From assembly GCA_023437715.1 (NCBI GenBank), contig JAEZFK010000003.1, forward strand, positions 1 to 14,588: a DNA stretch of 14,588 nt. Direction: 5' to 3'. Numbering within the stretch: position 1 is the first letter of the stretch; every line of letters starts with the position of its first letter. A program made the position numbers and the translations under genes. The notes beneath the pieces are model-generated. The model was not told the DNA's origin and made no database searches. It was given only the letters and a program-made list of their open reading frames with translations. This DNA comes from Bacillota bacterium. Its GTDB lineage: Bacteria; Bacillota; Clostridia; Lachnospirales; Lachnospiraceae. Shown piece after piece: positions 13,792-14,588 of the stretch.

Positions 13792-13820
13792 TTGCAAAGT
13801 AAAAAAAAGTATGCTATCAT
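13792..13820 (+). promoter_or_regulatory. Promoter of the S10 ribosomal protein operon
   Basis: TTGCAA (13792-13797), a 17-nt spacer and TATCAT (13815-13820), on an A-rich upstream stretch resembling an UP element (13770-13790). The start is expected near 13827. Confidence 0.8.
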
Positions 13821-13826
13821 CTAAAG

Positions 13827-14050
13827 GCTGTGGCATGATAGCTGTGAAGCGTGAGGTTGCTGCTTAGAAAAAGCAGGTTTTCCGTGGAGCGAATGTCAAG
13901 TTAGGAAACTGGCGACAAGTCACTGTACAATTTAAAATTCTGTTGTTTTAAACAGAAAGCTAGTGTGGGTCCAGGAGGACACACACGGGAACGTGTACAG
14001 TCACCGCTTGTCGTACTTCTACTAAGTGCGAAAAGGAGGCGACTTTTTTT
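13827..14050 (+). promoter_or_regulatory. Structured 5' leader of rpsJ, candidate ribosomal-protein autoregulatory RNA
   Basis: About 224 nt separate the predicted transcription start from rpsJ. A first hairpin pairs CTGCTT (13860-13865) with AAGCAG (13871-13876). A larger element is closed by CGACAAG (13913-13919) with CTTGTCG (14007-14013) and ACTGTACA (13922-13929) with TGTACAGT (13994-14001). It encloses TTCTGTT/AACAGAA (13938-13944/13951-13957) and GTGTG-G-GTCC/GGAC-A-CACAC (13963-13972/13977-13986) with an AGGA loop, so a three-way junction. A further stem TCGTACTT/AAGTGCGA (14011-14018/14024-14031) overlaps the closing helix at 14011-14013 and abuts the AAAAGGAGG site (14031-14039). 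In E. coli the S10 leader is controlled by L4; whether a ribosomal protein binds here is inference. Confidence 0.65.
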
Positions 14051-14368
14051 ATGGCAAGTCAAGTAATGAGAATCACATTAAAAGCGTATGATCATCAGTT
14101 GGTTGATCAGTCTGCGGGCAAAATCATCGACACTGTAAAAAAGACAGGATCAAAAGTGAGCGGACCGGTGCCGTTACCAACCAAGAAGGAAGTGGTAACC
14201 ATCTTAAGAGCGGTTCACAAGTACAAAGATTCAAGAGAGCAGTTCGAGCAGAGAACGCATAAGAGACTCATTGATATCATTACACCAAGCCAGAAAACTG
14301 TTGATGCATTATCCAGACTGGAAATGCCGGCAGGTGTGTACATCGATATCAAGATGAAGAATAAATAA
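14051..14368 (+). CDS. rpsJ: 30S ribosomal protein S10
   Basis: This 105-aa protein is full length for S10 (uS10), a 30S head protein that also acts as NusE in transcription antitermination. Diagnostic text includes RITLKAYDHQLVDQSAGKI, VSGPVPLPTKKEVVTILR, the Arg/His-rich loop EQFEQRTHKRLIDI, and the C-terminal MPAGVYIDIK. The start is fixed by AAAAGGAGG (14031-14039) eleven bases upstream, a slightly long gap filled by a T-run. It is the expected first gene of the S10-spc ribosomal protein operon; rplC should follow, but no rplC start is visible in the remaining 220 bases. Confidence 0.98.
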   Translation: MASQVMRITLKAYDHQLVDQSAGKIIDTVKKTGSKVSGPVPLPTKKEVVTILRAVHKYKDSREQFEQRTHKRLIDIITPSQKTVDALSRLEMPAGVYIDIKMKNK

Positions 14369-14588
14369 TCTTCATCAGAAGCATTGTGGAAAATATTCCA
14401 TGCATGTCCTGAAGGGTTTTAATATAGAAGCAACACTTTTCCTGTAAGGAATCAACATCTCCATGAGGCATGGCAGGAAGAAAGTGTCATCACTTTTGCC
14501 CGGCGCCAAAGGCGACCGTGACTGCACTGCAATTACGATGCTGCCAACCGGAGTCATAGTGTTCCACGTATATTGGGCTGTTCTAGGA
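14369..14588 (+). other. Non-coding spacer after rpsJ with several hairpins, possible rplC leader
   Basis: At least 220 bases after rpsJ lack a recognisable gene. Paired segments include TGGAA/TTCCA (14389-14393/14398-14402), ACACTTT-TCCTG with CAGGA-AG-AAAGTGT (14434-14445/14471-14484), enclosing CCATG/CATGG around AGG (14461-14473), and CGG-CGCC/GGCG-A-CCG around AAA (14501-14518). L3 normally starts within a few tens of bases of S10, so a structured inter-gene element is suspected. The right boundary lies beyond the window. Confidence 0.5.

Noticed and set aside
14464..14588. Frame open from ATG 14464 to the window end, about 41 codons
   Set aside because: It has no proper SD, does not resemble L3 or any known protein, and lies across the hairpin stems; the right edge prevents a test.

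Overview
The window looks like a chromosomal segment of a low-to-mid GC Clostridia, most likely a Lachnospiraceae (Clostridium/Enterocloster/Lacrimispora-like). This is inferred from strong AGGAGG ribosome binding sites, TTGACA/TATAAT-type promoters, clostridial EF-Tu and S10 sequences, a DUF5722-type secreted protein, a choline-binding-like cell-wall repeat protein and an LTA-synthase-family enzyme. No genome was available for comparison.

Layout: the window opens inside tuf (EF-Tu, 3' two thirds, + strand), closed by a strong bidirectional terminator. It ends with rpsJ (S10), the first gene of the large S10 ribosomal protein operon. In many Firmicutes these two translation loci lie close together. 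Here about 13 kb of unrelated, mostly envelope-related genes separate them. Block 1 (0.9-4.4 kb): a Nudix hydrolase (-), then a divergent pair of an LTA-synthase-family membrane sulfatase-fold enzyme and an M55 D-aminopeptidase (+). Block 2 (4.4-7.6 kb): a secreted DUF5722 glycosidase-like protein (+) convergent with a secreted subtilisin-like S8 protease (-), sharing a perfect 22-bp terminator stem. Block 3 (7.6-8.7 kb): an unrecognised 46-aa peptide gene with its own promoter and probable terminator, and an acidic 157-aa hypothetical gene, both on -. Block 4 (8.7-11.7 kb): an RpiR/SIS regulator and a membrane acyltransferase (+, probably one transcript), overlapping tail-to-tail with a SAM-dependent methyltransferase (-). 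Block 5 (11.7-13.8 kb): a 71-aa cysteine-rich repeat protein and a secreted cell-wall-binding-repeat protein, each followed by a terminator. Block 6 (13.8-14.6 kb): the rpsJ promoter, a roughly 220-nt structured leader, rpsJ, and a spacer of at least 220 nt that again folds into hairpins and contains no recognisable rplC start.

Functional theme: several gene products act at or beyond the membrane (polyglycerol-phosphate polymer synthesis or transfer, D-amino peptide hydrolysis, a carbohydrate-active-like secreted protein, a secreted protease, a wall-binding repeat protein, a membrane acyltransferase). The SIS-domain regulator may respond to a sugar phosphate. Nothing shows that they form one pathway; each unit has its own promoter and terminator. 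The least explained items are the 46-aa peptide gene upstream of the protease, the Cys-rich CGCGCNNR-repeat protein, and the two structured RNA regions flanking rpsJ. No tRNA, rRNA, CRISPR array, transposase or phage gene was seen.
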